Assembly: GCF_900128425.1 (NCBI RefSeq)
Contig: NZ_LT635782.1
Location: 158,711-222,710, forward strand
Direction of reading: 5' to 3'
Length of the DNA: 64,000 nt
From: Anaerococcus urinomassiliensis
Lineage (GTDB): Bacteria; Bacillota; Clostridia; Tissierellales; Peptoniphilaceae
Shown: positions 49,922 through 60,205 of the stretch, piece by piece
Layout of the letters: every line of letters begins with the position of its first letter
Numbering within the stretch: the first letter of the stretch is position 1
Notes under the pieces: generated by a model
The model's input: the letters and a program-made list of their open reading frames with translations, nothing else
Databases searched by the model: none
Told to the model about the DNA's origin: nothing
Program-made: the position numbers and the translations under genes

Positions 49922-50776
49922 ATGTTTAATTTTAAAAAGTATGCCCTAGCAGCAGCACTAATAGTTCCAAGTGTAATTGGATTTTCTGCAAAAGATGCAG
50001 ATGCAGCTAAGGTTATTATCGACAAAGAACTAGCAAGTGCAGTAAATGTAAGAAGCCAAGCAAAAATGGGAGATAATGTATTAGGACTTATCTCAAATGA
50101 AGAAAAAGCATATGAAATCAAATCTAATGAAGGAGATTGGCTACACATAGATTTTGAGGGTAAAGATGCATATGTAGCAAAAAGATTCTTCCACATATTA
50201 GATGAAGATAAAATCATTGCAGATACAAACTTTAGAAACAAACCAACAATTGATTCTGAAGTTATCAGTGTACTTCCTACTGGAACAGTAGTAGAAGTTA
50301 CAGAAATTGCTGAAAATGGTTATGTAAAAGTAAAAGTAAATGACAAAGAAGGTTATGTTTACAACAACCTACTTGAATCATTTAGAAAAGCTAATGAAAA
50401 GAAATACGCTACACAAGCTACAACAAGTACATCAAATAATAATGTAGCAGCTAGCCAACCAACACAAACATATAAATATGTAGAAACAACACAAACTAAC
50501 CAACAACCAGCACAACAAACTCAACAAACTCAACAATCATACCAAGGATCATCAAGCTGGGCAAAAGAATGGATAGCTCAAAGAGAATCTAACGGTTCAT
50601 ACACAGCTTACAATCCAAATGGTGGTTACTACGGTAGATACCAATTAAATCCATCACTAGTTCACTACGGGGCATCACCAGCTGAACAAGAAGCTGCAGC
50701 TGATAACTATGTTGCACAAAGATACGGATCATGGGAAGCAGCTCAACAATTCTGGGCAGCTAATGGTTGGTATTAA
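49922..50776 (+). CDS. Secreted Apf-like cell-wall protein with SH3 domains
   Basis: A 284-residue exported protein. A signal peptide (about 1-28) is followed by two SH3b-like domains (about 30-90 with VNVRSQAKMGDNVLG, and 95-150 with TNFRNKPTIDSEVIS), a Gln/Thr/Ser-rich linker (about 155-215), and a C-terminal lysozyme-like domain (WIAQRESNGSYTAYNPNGG, YYGRYQLNPSLVHYG) ending NGWY. This last domain matches aggregation-promoting factors of lactobacilli and related transglycosylase-like proteins. It likely acts on or binds peptidoglycan. The Glu of QRESNGSY is the probable catalytic acid. Transcription ends at a strong hairpin. Confidence 0.88.
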   Translation: MFNFKKYALAAALIVPSVIGFSAKDADAAKVIIDKELASAVNVRSQAKMGDNVLGLISNEEKAYEIKSNEGDWLHIDFEGKDAYVAKRFFHILDEDKIIADTNFRNKPTIDSEVISVLPTGTVVEVTEIAENGYVKVKVNDKEGYVYNNLLESFRKANEKKYATQATTSTSNNNVAASQPTQTYKYVETTQTNQQPAQQTQQTQQSYQGSSSWAKEWIAQRESNGSYTAYNPNGGYYGRYQLNPSLVHYGASPAEQEAAADNYVAQRYGSWEAAQQFWAANGWY

Positions 50777-50792
50777 TAATTAAATAAGTAAT

Positions 50793-50828
50793 TTAGAATC
50801 TCTAAGCCTATAGGTTTAGAGATTTTTT
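50793..50828 (+). terminator. Terminator of the Apf-like gene
   Basis: AATCTCTAAGCC and GGTTTAGAGATT form a long stem followed by six T residues. Confidence 0.88.
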
Positions 50829-50868
50829 GTTTCCTCATTTATTAAAAGTAAAGTAATAGTAAATAGAA

Positions 50869-51068
50869 ATGAGGAATTATGAGAAAAATATTTTAATGAA
50901 TTACTAGAAAAAGATCTTGCTTATTATCAGCAAGATGCTAGTATAGTTAAAAAGGACGGGCAAATCATAAATCCAAGCGGCAAGACTTATGAAAAAGCTG
51001 GCTTTGTAAAAAGTTTAGTATCTATTTTATTGGTAATTTTGTTATTTCAATTTAGATTCCTGTTCTAA
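50869..51068 (+). pseudogene. Small membrane protein gene with a frameshift near its start
   Basis: From the ATG at 50869 the frame stops after 12 codons, but removing one A from the run at 50884-50888 gives MRNYEKYFNELLEKDLAYYQ followed by an open frame to the stop at 51066. The product would be about 65 residues with a charged N-terminus, a KKDGQIINPSGKTYEK middle and a C-terminal membrane helix (LVSILLVILLFQF). It may be a recent pseudogene, a sequencing error or a slippage-controlled gene. No homologue recognised. Confidence 0.45.
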
Positions 51069-51148
51069 CACTATGAAAAATTTTACAAGGATTTTACAAA
51101 TATATAGTATAATAGTTACAAAGTGATGAAAAATTAGGGGGATTTTTA

Positions 51149-51901
51149 ATGTCTCAAGATATTAATTACTATTTAAGAGATTTAGTCGATAATTCAAAAA
51201 TAAACAAATTGCTAGCTGATGATGAAACAGATATTAGTCTTATCCTAGATTTGTATACAGCTGATTACAAAGGATCAAGGATAAAATTCCATTACAAGGA
51301 CCAAGAGGTAACCATAGATACAGAAGATAGAAAAATTTTATCCTATTGCGGCAAAAAAGTTACAGAAAATTTAGATGTTATAACAGCTTTAAGCTTAGAT
51401 TACGAAATACTAAGATTGTTTAATATTTATAAACTTGACGAAGATCATTTTGAAGAACTTGGTGAAAATTTCCAAGCTGAAATAAAAAATGAATACAATC
51501 ATGAAAGCAAAAAGTTGGAAGATTATCTAATTGAATATCTAAAAGATATCAAAGAAAATGATTATGACGAAAAGCTCATAGGATCTCTTATTAACAAATC
51601 AATCTTTAATAAAAAAGATGATCATTTCGTTCTCAGCAGGGGCATAAATGGTTCAACTATAAAGTACAACTCTTCTAAGAATAAATTTACTATTAAAAAC
51701 AATTATTCATTCAAAGAAAAATTCAAGACAGATGAAATTATCAAAGATTTTGATGTAGCGAAGTTTAACCAAGTAGCAGAGAGCATAAGTCAAAGAAAAA
51801 TATATGAGAAAAAACGTATAGAACTTGAGGATGGAATTTCTGAATACATAGGTTTTAACCCAGGCTCTATCATATTTTCTGATCTAGACTTTGATAATTA
51901 A
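51149..51901 (+). CDS. Hypothetical charged cytoplasmic protein
   Basis: A 250-residue soluble protein rich in Asp, Glu, Lys and Ile with no signal peptide, membrane segment or motif I recognise. A beta-rich stretch (SRIKFHYKDQEVTIDTED) and a repeat-like later copy (STIKYNSSKNKFTIKNN) suggest two similar sheets flanking helices. It lies 24 bases before the cyclophilin gene, behind its own ribosome-binding site (GGGGGA). A TATAAT lies at 51108. Confidence 0.6.
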   Translation: MSQDINYYLRDLVDNSKINKLLADDETDISLILDLYTADYKGSRIKFHYKDQEVTIDTEDRKILSYCGKKVTENLDVITALSLDYEILRLFNIYKLDEDHFEELGENFQAEIKNEYNHESKKLEDYLIEYLKDIKENDYDEKLIGSLINKSIFNKKDDHFVLSRGINGSTIKYNSSKNKFTIKNNYSFKEKFKTDEIIKDFDVAKFNQVAESISQRKIYEKKRIELEDGISEYIGFNPGSIIFSDLDFDN

Positions 51902-51925
51902 TACTTTATTTAAAGGAGAGATAAT

Positions 51926-52447
51926 ATGCAAAATAACCCAATACTTACAATAGAAATTGAAAATGGCGATATAATAAAAGCTGAACTTTATCCTGAAATC
52001 GCCCCAAATACAGTTAATAACTTCATATCCCTAGTTAAACAAGGATTTTATGATGGGATAATCTTCCATAGAGTTATAAAAGGATTTATGATCCAAGGTG
52101 GAGATCCAGAGGCAACTGGCATGGGTGGCCCAGGATATTCTATAAGGGGTGAATTTAGGTCAAATGGTTTTGAAAACAATTTGAAACATAGCGCTGGAGT
52201 TTTATCAATGGCAAGATCTATGATGCCAAACTCTGCTGGTAGCCAATTTTTCATCATGCATAAGGATAGTCCACATCTAGATGGTGACTATGCTGCATTC
52301 GGTAAAGTTATTGAGGGAATGGAAGTAGTCGACAAGATTGCAGAAACTGTAACAGACAGATCCGATAGACCAAAAGAAGAACAAAAAATGAAAAAAGTTA
52401 CAGTTGATACTTTCGGAGAAAACTACCCAGAGCCAGAAAAAATGTAA
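51926..52447 (+). CDS. ppiB: Peptidyl-prolyl cis-trans isomerase (cyclophilin)
   Basis: A 173-residue cytoplasmic cyclophilin with FHRVIKGFMIQGGDP (catalytic Arg and Gln), GGPGYSIRGEF and AGSQFFIMHKDSPHLDG, the core of the active site. It accelerates proline isomerisation during folding. No signal peptide is present. The last 25 residues are a short charged tail. A GGAGAG site precedes the ATG and a strong terminator follows. Confidence 0.93.
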   Translation: MQNNPILTIEIENGDIIKAELYPEIAPNTVNNFISLVKQGFYDGIIFHRVIKGFMIQGGDPEATGMGGPGYSIRGEFRSNGFENNLKHSAGVLSMARSMMPNSAGSQFFIMHKDSPHLDGDYAAFGKVIEGMEVVDKIAETVTDRSDRPKEEQKMKKVTVDTFGENYPEPEKM

Positions 52448-52449
52448 TT

Positions 52450-52490
52450 TAAAAGACGTTGGTAGATGATTTTCTACCAACGTCTTTTTT
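52450..52490. terminator. Terminator between ppiB and the zinc-ribbon gene
   Basis: AAAAGACGTTGGTAGA pairs with TCTACCAACGTCTTTT, symmetric enough to serve both convergent genes. Confidence 0.88.
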
Positions 52491-52497
52491 AATTAAT

Positions 52498-52734
52498 TTA
52501 TTTGCCACAATTTCTGCAAGTTTTTCTAAAGTAATCATTTCTTTTTATCTGGTGCTTGCAGTGGGGGCATTTAAAGAAAATTTTCTCAATTATAATTGTG
52601 ATTATAAATATAATTAGAAAAATTATTATTGAATACCATGATAGCCTTCCCTTGTTTAGCAAGTCAAAGATTAAAATAGCAAGGCCAATAAAGCCTAAGA
52701 TTAGATTTAATTGGCTAGCTTTTTTTAAATTCAC
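52498..52734 (-). CDS. Small membrane protein with C-terminal zinc ribbon (paralogue A)
   Basis: A 78-residue protein with two membrane helices (about 9-25 and 32-50) and a cytoplasmic zinc ribbon CPHC-N14-CRNC at the C-terminus. It is a paralogue of the next gene upstream in architecture. Function unknown. Together with that gene it probably belongs to an operon with fbp. Confidence 0.72.
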   Translation of the reverse strand: MNLKKASQLNLILGFIGLAILIFDLLNKGRLSWYSIIIFLIIFIITIIIEKIFFKCPHCKHQIKRNDYFRKTCRNCGK

Positions 52735-52760
52735 TTATAGCTCCTTTATCAAAAATTAAT

Positions 52761-53015
52761 CTAAAATTTAGAAATATCTTTGCCACAGTGTGGGCAATAT
52801 TTAGCTGGTTTTAGTAAATAATCATTAATTAGACTATTGCAATATGGACACTTATTGGCAGCAAAATACAATATAATACCAACAACAGCAAGTAATATAG
52901 CTAGAACTATATTCCAAGTGATACTTGTAGCAAAGGGATTATTAAAGGCGAAAATTAAAATCAAAGCCACAATCCACAAGGCTATAGATATTAGGTTATA
53001 GTGTTTTCTTTTCAT
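52761..53015 (-). CDS. Small membrane protein with C-terminal zinc ribbon (paralogue B)
   Basis: An 84-residue protein with two membrane helices (about 8-24 and 34-52) and zinc ribbon CPYC-N15-CPHC. It resembles paralogue A in order and spacing, so a local duplication is likely. It starts 9 bases after the fbp stop and has a GGAG site. Function unknown. Confidence 0.72.
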   Translation of the reverse strand: MKRKHYNLISIALWIVALILIFAFNNPFATSITWNIVLAILLAVVGIILYFAANKCPYCNSLINDYLLKPAKYCPHCGKDISKF

Positions 53016-53024
53016 TATTAACTC

Positions 53025-54923
53025 CTATAGATTGTCGTAATTTTCCAATAGTTTTTCAAGAACATTGATTCTTTCTTGGATAGTTTTGCCTTCGTCAGTA
53101 TCTTTGATTAGCATCCTTGGATGAAGGACTTCGACTTCTCTAATATTTGGCTTGTAAGAACTTACCTCATCTGTGATGGATTCGTAATTGCTGTGCTCTG
53201 CCAGGGAAACTGAGTGGGAGTTAAAGACTAAAGTGTATCCTGCTATGCCGGTTTTGGCTTGGTAAGGTTTGGATATGCCACCGTCTATTACATATAGTTT
53301 TCCTTTTGCCTTTACTGGACTGTCTCCTTTTTTGGTTTTTACAGGGACGTGTCCGTTTATGATTCTTCTTCTGTCACTTTTGACTTCAAATTCGTCCAAA
53401 ATCATTTCTACAATTTCTTCCTTGTTGCAAAGTGAGAAATATGGGTTGTAGACTTCTTCTCTTAGTTTCTTGTCATCTACAAATAAATTTTCAAAGTATG
53501 AAAATTGAGATTTGCCAAAAATAGGGGAATATTTGCCATTAAAGAGATACCAGATAAAGTCTATGGAGTATTCGTCGTTTTTGTAGTAAGCATCACGAGT
53601 GATTTTTTCAAGCTTATCCATAAGGCTCTTGCCACAATATTTTTTGCCCTTTATTTCAATTTCTGTGAAAGATCCATCTTCATTTAGTGGAATACAACCA
53701 TGGAATAACAAAGAACCATTTTCTACTTTGTATAAGCTTCCGTTTTCGTATAAGAACTTTATGTGCTTGTTTAATTTCACACTGCGTTTAAAATCTTTTT
53801 GTAGGGTAGATATTACACATTTTTCCTCTTCTGTTAGTCTTAGAGGGTCCTCTGGATCTACTGTAGGAAGATTTGTATCTTTTAGGGCCACACCCTTGTA
53901 GGTCATGTTTTTGTAGTCTATATGTCTTAGGAAATTTCTGTCATCCATCTTAAACTCTGGATTTCTTTCTAGGAGTGTTCCATCAAGCTTGTATCTGATT
54001 ATTGAAATAGCCTTAAACATCTTTGCAGCAACTTCATCGTTTATATTGTCATATAAGTTCTTGTCAAAAACTCTAGGCATAAAAATCTCAGCTGGATCAT
54101 CGCCGTATGTTGTCATGGCAAATTCATACAAAGGTCTAAGATTTATAGCATAACCATCTTCAAGCATATCAAAGTTACTGTATTGGATGGCATTTGCAAG
54201 ACAGGCAGCTGTAAGAGCCTCGTTGCCACAAACTGCACCCATCCATTCTATATCGTGGTTGCCCCACTGAATATCAATATTTGGGAATCCTATAAGCTCA
54301 TCAATTATGACTTGAGGAGCAGGTCCTCTGTCAAATATATCGCCAACAACATGTAGTTTGTCGACACTTATTCTTTGGATAAAAGTTGAAATTAGTATGA
54401 TAAAATCTTTGGCAGCTCCATACTTTACAACATTTTCTATTAGTTTGTCATAATAGGTTTTCTTGTTGTATTCGGAATCATTAGTATAGAGTAATTCATC
54501 TACAATAGGTGAGAATAAGTCGCCAAACTTTTCCTTTACATAGTCTTTGGCGTACTTTGTAGATACAAATCTAAATAGACTTATGAGCCTGTGAATATTG
54601 ATAGTTAGAAAGTCTTCTGTAAGCTCGTTTTTTAATTCCAATTCGTGCAAGACTTCTTTTGGATTATAAACAAGTTCGGTTAGCCTATCTTGTTCTTCTT
54701 TAAGCAAGGTATCGCCAAAGTTTATAGAAGTTTTTTCCCTTATATTGCCTGATGCAGACTTTAATAGTTGCAAAAATGCACTGGCTTCTCCGTGGATGTC
54801 AGAGAAAAAATATTCTGTTCCCTTTGGTAGGTATAGTTTTGAACTAAGGGAAATTAGTTCGTTTCTTACTTCTCTTTTTGAATTGTAGTTCTCTTTTAAT
54901 AATTTGTAATAACTTTCATCCAT
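53025..54923 (-). CDS. fbp: Fructose-1,6-bisphosphatase, class III
   Basis: A 632-residue enzyme, the usual length of the Firmicutes-type class III family. Metallophosphatase motifs are SDIHGEASAF near residue 43, GDIFDRGPAP near 196 and WGNHDIEWMG near 222. NGHVPVKTKKGDSPVKA and VIDGGISKPYQ in the last quarter are family-specific. It converts fructose-1,6-bisphosphate to fructose-6-phosphate for gluconeogenesis, which an amino-acid fermenter needs for wall sugars. It follows the 232-residue membrane-protein gene by 19 bases. Confidence 0.95.
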   Translation of the reverse strand: MDESYYKLLKENYNSKREVRNELISLSSKLYLPKGTEYFFSDIHGEASAFLQLLKSASGNIREKTSINFGDTLLKEEQDRLTELVYNPKEVLHELELKNELTEDFLTINIHRLISLFRFVSTKYAKDYVKEKFGDLFSPIVDELLYTNDSEYNKKTYYDKLIENVVKYGAAKDFIILISTFIQRISVDKLHVVGDIFDRGPAPQVIIDELIGFPNIDIQWGNHDIEWMGAVCGNEALTAACLANAIQYSNFDMLEDGYAINLRPLYEFAMTTYGDDPAEIFMPRVFDKNLYDNINDEVAAKMFKAISIIRYKLDGTLLERNPEFKMDDRNFLRHIDYKNMTYKGVALKDTNLPTVDPEDPLRLTEEEKCVISTLQKDFKRSVKLNKHIKFLYENGSLYKVENGSLLFHGCIPLNEDGSFTEIEIKGKKYCGKSLMDKLEKITRDAYYKNDEYSIDFIWYLFNGKYSPIFGKSQFSYFENLFVDDKKLREEVYNPYFSLCNKEEIVEMILDEFEVKSDRRRIINGHVPVKTKKGDSPVKAKGKLYVIDGGISKPYQAKTGIAGYTLVFNSHSVSLAEHSNYESITDEVSSYKPNIREVEVLHPRMLIKDTDEGKTIQERINVLEKLLENYDNL

Positions 54924-54942
54924 TTTGCTATCCTTTTTTATT

Positions 54943-55641
54943 TTATTGTTCCTGTTCTCCTACATTAGATTCTTTCTTTTCTTTCTTCTTTGCTATTCGT
55001 ACTGTTTGACTCTGGTCTTTATTTGCTTTTGGACTGCTTTCATAAACCATCTTTTTATCTTTTTCTAAAAGCTGGTAGTTGGCGTCACTTGTCTTTACCT
55101 TGCTTGTATCGTCAATTTTTATTTTATCGTTATTTGCTTTTACTACGTCATTTTTATTTTCAAACTCAATATATTCTTTAGGTTTGACATCTTCTTCTAG
55201 TATATGCTCATTTTCATAAGCACCTCTTGATTTTGCAATAAGTCCTAAGATAGAATTTATCACAATTATGGCATTTAGAGCCATAACTACATATATTAGT
55301 GGACTCTTTGCATCTCTTAACATTACTAATATGAAGGCATCGATTATTATAAAGATAAGTGCGAAGCATAGGTTAGAAATATGATATTTGCCTAAACTTC
55401 CTGCCTTAAATATGTGTCTTGTTATTACGACATTAAATATAAAACAAAGAGCAAAAATCCCAATTAATATTGCCTTTATAAGTCCTTTTGCTATATTGGG
55501 AAATCCTGCAATATCAACAGCAGCCATCAGAAGATTGACATCAACTAAGGCTACAAAAGCTATTGCTAGCAAAAAAACAATTGTAACTACCGATCTAAAA
55601 ATACCGGTGATTGTAGAAAATAATTTAACTAATTCTTTCAT
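54943..55641 (-). CDS. Hypothetical membrane protein with charged tail
   Basis: A 232-residue protein: four hydrophobic helices in the first 135 residues, then a highly charged, probably disordered cytoplasmic tail of about 95 residues rich in Lys, Glu, Asp and Asn. No family recognised. It lies upstream of fbp on the same strand and may be cotranscribed. A GGAGG-like site precedes its ATG. Confidence 0.62.
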   Translation of the reverse strand: MKELVKLFSTITGIFRSVVTIVFLLAIAFVALVDVNLLMAAVDIAGFPNIAKGLIKAILIGIFALCFIFNVVITRHIFKAGSLGKYHISNLCFALIFIIIDAFILVMLRDAKSPLIYVVMALNAIIVINSILGLIAKSRGAYENEHILEEDVKPKEYIEFENKNDVVKANNDKIKIDDTSKVKTSDANYQLLEKDKKMVYESSPKANKDQSQTVRIAKKKEKKESNVGEQEQ

Positions 55642-55773
55642 AAGTCCTCCGTTACTTTTATTATAACATAAATAGGAATTATTTAGAGTAAAAATATTAA
55701 TTTGTGGTATAATTAAAATTTATACTCGAAAAGCTAGATCTTGTTTGTATAGTAATAGTAAAGTGAGGTATTT

Positions 55774-56280
55774 ATGGATTTTTATGATGTATTAAGTAAA
55801 CGTGTTTCTACAAGAAAGTTCACAGACGAAAAAGTAAATGGGGAGGATATAAAAACACTAATTGATGCTGCAAACAAAGCTCCTATTGCCATGGGCCAAT
55901 ACGATAGCTCAAGGCTTACAGTTATAGAGGATAGGAATCTTATCAAAGAGATTAGCCAGGAGTACAAAGACTTTACAGGCAAGGATAGTGATGCTCTTTA
56001 TAATGCTCCAGTCTTTATAATTTTTTCATCCAACAAAGACAATACTTCCAAATACGAGGATGCAGGCTGCGTTTTGGAAAATATTGCCCTTGCTGCTACA
56101 AATCTAAATCTTGGTTCTTGCTATATAAGAGGCCTAGTTAACAAGCTAGGAAATGAGGCCAAATACATAGATAAGCTTATGCTAGATAGGGGATACTATC
56201 CAGTTAGTGGTATTATAGTTGGCCATAGCGAAGATGAGCTTAAGGGCAAAGATCATAAGATATTGACAAATCATATTTGA
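55774..56280 (+). CDS. Nitroreductase-family protein
   Basis: A 168-residue flavoprotein of the short nitroreductase type. The FMN-binding start is RVSTRKFTDEKV, and GCVLENIALAATNLNLGSCY is the conserved second half motif, followed by GIIVGHSE. It uses NAD(P)H to reduce nitro- or quinone compounds; the true substrate is unknown. The stop region overlaps the rpoB promoter -35 box. Confidence 0.85.
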   Translation: MDFYDVLSKRVSTRKFTDEKVNGEDIKTLIDAANKAPIAMGQYDSSRLTVIEDRNLIKEISQEYKDFTGKDSDALYNAPVFIIFSSNKDNTSKYEDAGCVLENIALAATNLNLGSCYIRGLVNKLGNEAKYIDKLMLDRGYYPVSGIIVGHSEDELKGKDHKILTNHI

Positions 56281-56306
56281 CAAAACCCTGGATTAGATGG
56301 TATAAT
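56277..56306 (+). promoter_or_regulatory. Promoter of rpoBC
   Basis: TTGACA (56277-56282) and TATAAT (56301-56306) are separated by 18 bases; both hexamers match consensus exactly. The -35 box overlaps the stop codon of the nitroreductase gene. About 110 bases of leader follow. Confidence 0.75.
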
Positions 56307-56318
56307 TAAGCATTGCTA

Positions 56319-56384
56319 GAAATCTAATCATCTAGATTTTATTCATTCATAAAGGCTAATTTTCTTAGCCTTTTGTGTTTTTAT
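56319..56384 (+). promoter_or_regulatory. rpoB leader with two hairpins, possible attenuator
   Basis: AAATCTA-N6-TAGATTTT (about 56319-56340) and AAAGGCTAA-N6-TTAGCCTTT (56351-56374) followed by GTGTTTTT. The second looks like a weak terminator between the promoter and rpoB, suggesting attenuation of RNA polymerase synthesis. Confidence 0.5.
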
Positions 56385-56414
56385 TGTGTTTTTATAGTGA
56401 AGGAGTTTTAATTA

Positions 56415-59400
56415 ATGGCCCAATATCACAAAGAGTATTTTGGAAAAACTGAGCGTGTGAGTTTTTCTAAATTCCCTCAAGTCTTAGATTTACCTAATTT
56501 GCTAAAAGTTCAGAAAGATTCCTATGACTGGTTCCTTAAAGAAGGTCTTGGAGAAATCCTAGAAGATATATCTCCAATAGAGGACTACAATGGTAATCTT
56601 ATTCTTGAATTTGTCGGATATGAATTTGATGATGAAACAAAATATTCTATCCAAGAAGCAAAGTATAAGGATACAACTTATTCAAGAGATTTGAAGGTTA
56701 AAGCTAGACTTATTAATAAGGAAACAGAAGAAGTTAAGGAACAAGAAGTTTTCATGGGAGATTTCCCAATGATGACAGACTCAGCAACTTTTGTAATAAA
56801 CGGAGCTGAAAGGGTAATAGTAAGCCAACTTGTTAGAAGCCCTGGTGTTTATTATGCAGAAGAAACTGACAAATCTGGTGATAAGCTTTATTCTTCAACT
56901 GTTATACCAAATAGGGGTGCCTGGATAGAATTTGATACAGATGCTAGCCATACTGTAAATGTTCGTCTTGATAGAACAAGAAAACTTCCGGCAACAACTT
57001 TAGTTCGTGCCCTATTATTTGAAAGTGATGATGAGATTATAAGAGCCCTTGGCGATACTCCTCATCTTAGAACAACCTTAGAAAAAGAAAATTCTGAAAC
57101 TAGCGAAGAAGCGCTAATCGAAATATATAGAAAATTAAAACCAGGAGATCCTGCAAGTTTGGAATCTTCTCAAAATCTCATAAATAACCTATTGTTTGAT
57201 GATAGAAGATATGATTTGGCAAAAGTAGGTAGGTACAAATACAACCTTAAACTTGCTTTGTGGCCAAGAATTGAAGGAAGAATTGCAGCAAGTGATGTAA
57301 TCGATGGTGAAACTGGAGAAGTATTCATCAAAGAAGGTGAAACAATAGACAGAGCTACTGCTATAGCAATTGAAAATTCTGGTATTAATTCAGTTGATAT
57401 CAAAAAATTAAATAATGATGGTGAAGACCAAATTTTAAGAATAGTTGGCAACCACTTTGTTGATATAAATTCTTTTGAAGAACTTCATGATGTAGACTAT
57501 GACGTAGATGAATTCTCAGAAAAAGTTTACTATCCAGTTATGAGAGAAATAATTGATAGTGCAAGTGATAATGAAGAAATTCTTGACATGATGACTAAGA
57601 GAAAGAAAGAATTATCACCAAAAAATATCACTCGTAGCGATCTACTAGCTATAGTTAACTACCAATTCAACCTATTTGAAGGCATAGGTGAAGTTGATGA
57701 TATCGACCACTTAGGAAACCGTAGAGTTCGTGGTGTTGGTGAATTACTTCAAAACCAATTTAGAGTAGGTCTTGCTCGTATGGAAAGAGTTGTTCGTGAG
57801 AGAATGACAACCCAAGATCCAGATCTTGCAACACCTCAAGGACTTATAAACATAAAACCTGTTACAGCAGTTATAAAAGAATTCTTTGGTTCATCACAAC
57901 TTTCACAATTTATGGACCAAACAAATCCAATGAGTGAGCTAACTCACAAGAGAAGATTATCAGCTCTTGGACCAGGTGGTTTGTCAAGAGACCGTGCAGG
58001 TGTTGAAGTCCGTGACGTTCACGATTCCCACTATGGTAGGATTTGTCCAATAGAGACCCCAGAAGGACCAAACATCGGTCTTATCACATCTCTTACAACC
58101 TATGCTAGAATCAACAAATATGGTTTCATCGAAACACCATATAGGATTGTAAAAGAAGGTGGCTATGTAACAGATGAGATAGATTACTTAACAGCAGATA
58201 TAGAAGACTCATATATCATAGCCCAAGCCAATGAGCCACTTGATGATGAAGATAGATTTATCAACGAGAGAGTATCAGGTCGTGGTCTAAACGGTGAAAA
58301 TGATATTTACCCTAGAGAAAATATCCAATACATGGACGTTTCTCCTCAACAAATCGTATCTGTTGGTGCATCACTAATTCCTTTCTTGGAAAATGATGAC
58401 TCTACTCGTGCCCTCATGGGTGCCAACATGCAACGTCAGGCAGTGCCGCTACTAAAATCAGAAGCTCCAATAATAGCAACTGGTATAGAACACAGGGCTG
58501 CTAAAGACTCTGGTGTTTGTGTAGTTTCAAGAAATGCAGGAAAAGTTGTTTATGTAGGTGATGAAACTATCAAGGTCAAAAGAGATAGTGATGGTGAGAT
58601 AGAAACTTATAATCTATTAAAATTTGAAAGAGCAAACCAAGGAACAACCATCAACCAAAGACCAATAGTAAAACTTGATGACCACGTAGAGGCAAATGAA
58701 ATTCTTGCAGATGGTCCATCAACAGAAAATGGTGAACTTGCCCTTGGCAAGAATATCCTAATAGCCTTTACAACATGGGAAGGTTACAACTTCGAAGATG
58801 CTATGCTACTTAACGAAGAGCTTGTAATCGACGATGTCCTAACCTCAGTTCACATAGAAGAACACGAATGTGAAGCTCGTGAGACAAAACTTGGTGCAGA
58901 AGAAATTACCAAAGATATACCAAATGTCGGCGACGATATGAAGAAAAACCTTGATGAAAACGGGGTTATAAGAATCGGTGCTGAAGTAAAATCTGGCGAT
59001 ATCCTAGTTGGTAAGGTATCACCAAAAGGCGAAACAGAACTTTCACCAGAAGAGAGATTATTACGTGCAATCTTTGGAGAAAAGGCTCGTGAAGTACGCG
59101 ATACCAGCCTTAAAGTACCACATGGTGAACAAGGTATTGTCGTAGATGTAAAAGAATATGACAAAAAAGATGGAGACGAATTATCTCCAGGCGTTAACAA
59201 AGTAATAAGAGTTTATGTAGCAACCAAACGTAAGATTATGGTTGGGGATAAGATGTGCGGTCGCCACGGTAACAAGGGTGTAGTTTCTCGTATATTACCA
59301 AGAGAAGATATGCCTTTCCTCCCAGATGGTACACCAGTACAAATATGCCTAAACCCACTAGGTATCCCATCTCGTATGAACCTTGGACAAGTACTAGAAG

Positions 59401-60197
59401 TACACATGGGTCTTGCTGCAAGAACTATGGGCTGGAAAGTTGCAACACCAGTATTTGATGGGGCGATGGATACAGAAATAGAAGATGCTCTTGAAGAAGC
59501 AGCACTTAAGGCCCCATACATCAACAAAACAGGCAAAATCGAGCTTCGTGACGGACGTACAGGAGAAGCCTTTGAAAACCCTGTAACTGTAGGTGTCATG
59601 TATATGCTAAAACTTCACCACATGGTAGAAGAAAAAATCCACGCTAGATCAATTGGACCATACTCACTAGTAACCCAACAACCTCTCGGTGGTAAGGCAC
59701 AATTTGGTGGCCAAAGATTTGGTGAAATGGAAGTGTGGGCCCTAGAAGCTTATGGTGCAAGCCACACTCTACAAGAGATCTTAACTGTTAAATCAGACGA
59801 TGTTACAGGCCGTGTAAAAACTTACGAAGCCATAGTAAAAGGTGAAAATATCCCAGAACCAGGCACACCAGAATCATTCAAAGTACTAGTAAAAGAACTA
59901 CAATCACTAGCCTTGGATGTTGAATTGCTTGATGATGATGGATCAGTTATAGAAATAAAAGAAAATGTTGACGAACAAGATAGGTTCAGTCAAGTTGATA
60001 AAATAGATGCATCAAAGATTAAATCCCAAAGTAAATTATTAAGTCAAAATACTGAAAAAGTAGCAAATGAAGATACTATAAAAGCTAGCGATGAAGAAAA
60101 CCTTGAATCTTCAGATGACTTATTAATAAAAAAAGAATTTGAAAACTTATATGAAGATTCTGAAAATGAAGGATTTAGTATTGAGGAAATAGAATAG
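56415..60197 (+). CDS. rpoB: DNA-directed RNA polymerase beta subunit
   Basis: A 1260-residue subunit. Rif-region landmarks are intact: [16 protein letters not shown] followed by [15 protein letters not shown], and later [17 protein letters not shown] and [11 protein letters not shown]. The final about 65 residues form an acidic Ser/Asp/Glu/Asn tail beyond the usual end of the core, longer than in Bacillus. It starts behind GAAGGAG. Unlike the common rplJL-rpoBC order, the gene upstream is a nitroreductase, and rpoBC has its own promoter. Confidence 0.97.
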   Translation: MAQYHKEYFGKTERVSFSKFPQVLDLPNLLKVQKDSYDWFLKEGLGEILEDISPIEDYNGNLILEFVGYEFDDETKYSIQEAKYKDTTYSRDLKVKARLINKETEEVKEQEVFMGDFPMMTDSATFVINGAERVIVSQLVRSPGVYYAEETDKSGDKLYSSTVIPNRGAWIEFDTDASHTVNVRLDRTRKLPATTLVRALLFESDDEIIRALGDTPHLRTTLEKENSETSEEALIEIYRKLKPGDPASLESSQNLINNLLFDDRRYDLAKVGRYKYNLKLALWPRIEGRIAASDVIDGETGEVFIKEGETIDRATAIAIENSGINSVDIKKLNNDGEDQILRIVGNHFVDINSFEELHDVDYDVDEFSEKVYYPVMREIIDSASDNEEILDMMTKRKKELSPKNITRSDLLAIVNYQFNLFEGIGEVDDIDHLGNRRVRGVGELLQNQFRVGLARMERVVRERMTTQDPDLATPQGLINIKPVTAVIKEFFGSSQLSQFMDQTNPMSELTHKRRLSALGPGGLSRDRAGVEVRDVHDSHYGRICPIETPEGPNIGLITSLTTYARINKYGFIETPYRIVKEGGYVTDEIDYLTADIEDSYIIAQANEPLDDEDRFINERVSGRGLNGENDIYPRENIQYMDVSPQQIVSVGASLIPFLENDDSTRALMGANMQRQAVPLLKSEAPIIATGIEHRAAKDSGVCVVSRNAGKVVYVGDETIKVKRDSDGEIETYNLLKFERANQGTTINQRPIVKLDDHVEANEILADGPSTENGELALGKNILIAFTTWEGYNFEDAMLLNEELVIDDVLTSVHIEEHECEARETKLGAEEITKDIPNVGDDMKKNLDENGVIRIGAEVKSGDILVGKVSPKGETELSPEERLLRAIFGEKAREVRDTSLKVPHGEQGIVVDVKEYDKKDGDELSPGVNKVIRVYVATKRKIMVGDKMCGRHGNKGVVSRILPREDMPFLPDGTPVQICLNPLGIPSRMNLGQVLEVHMGLAARTMGWKVATPVFDGAMDTEIEDALEEAALKAPYINKTGKIELRDGRTGEAFENPVTVGVMYMLKLHHMVEEKIHARSIGPYSLVTQQPLGGKAQFGGQRFGEMEVWALEAYGASHTLQEILTVKSDDVTGRVKTYEAIVKGENIPEPGTPESFKVLVKELQSLALDVELLDDDGSVIEIKENVDEQDRFSQVDKIDASKIKSQSKLLSQNTEKVANEDTIKASDEENLESSDDLLIKKEFENLYEDSENEGFSIEEIE

Positions 60198-60205
60198 GGA
60201 GATTT

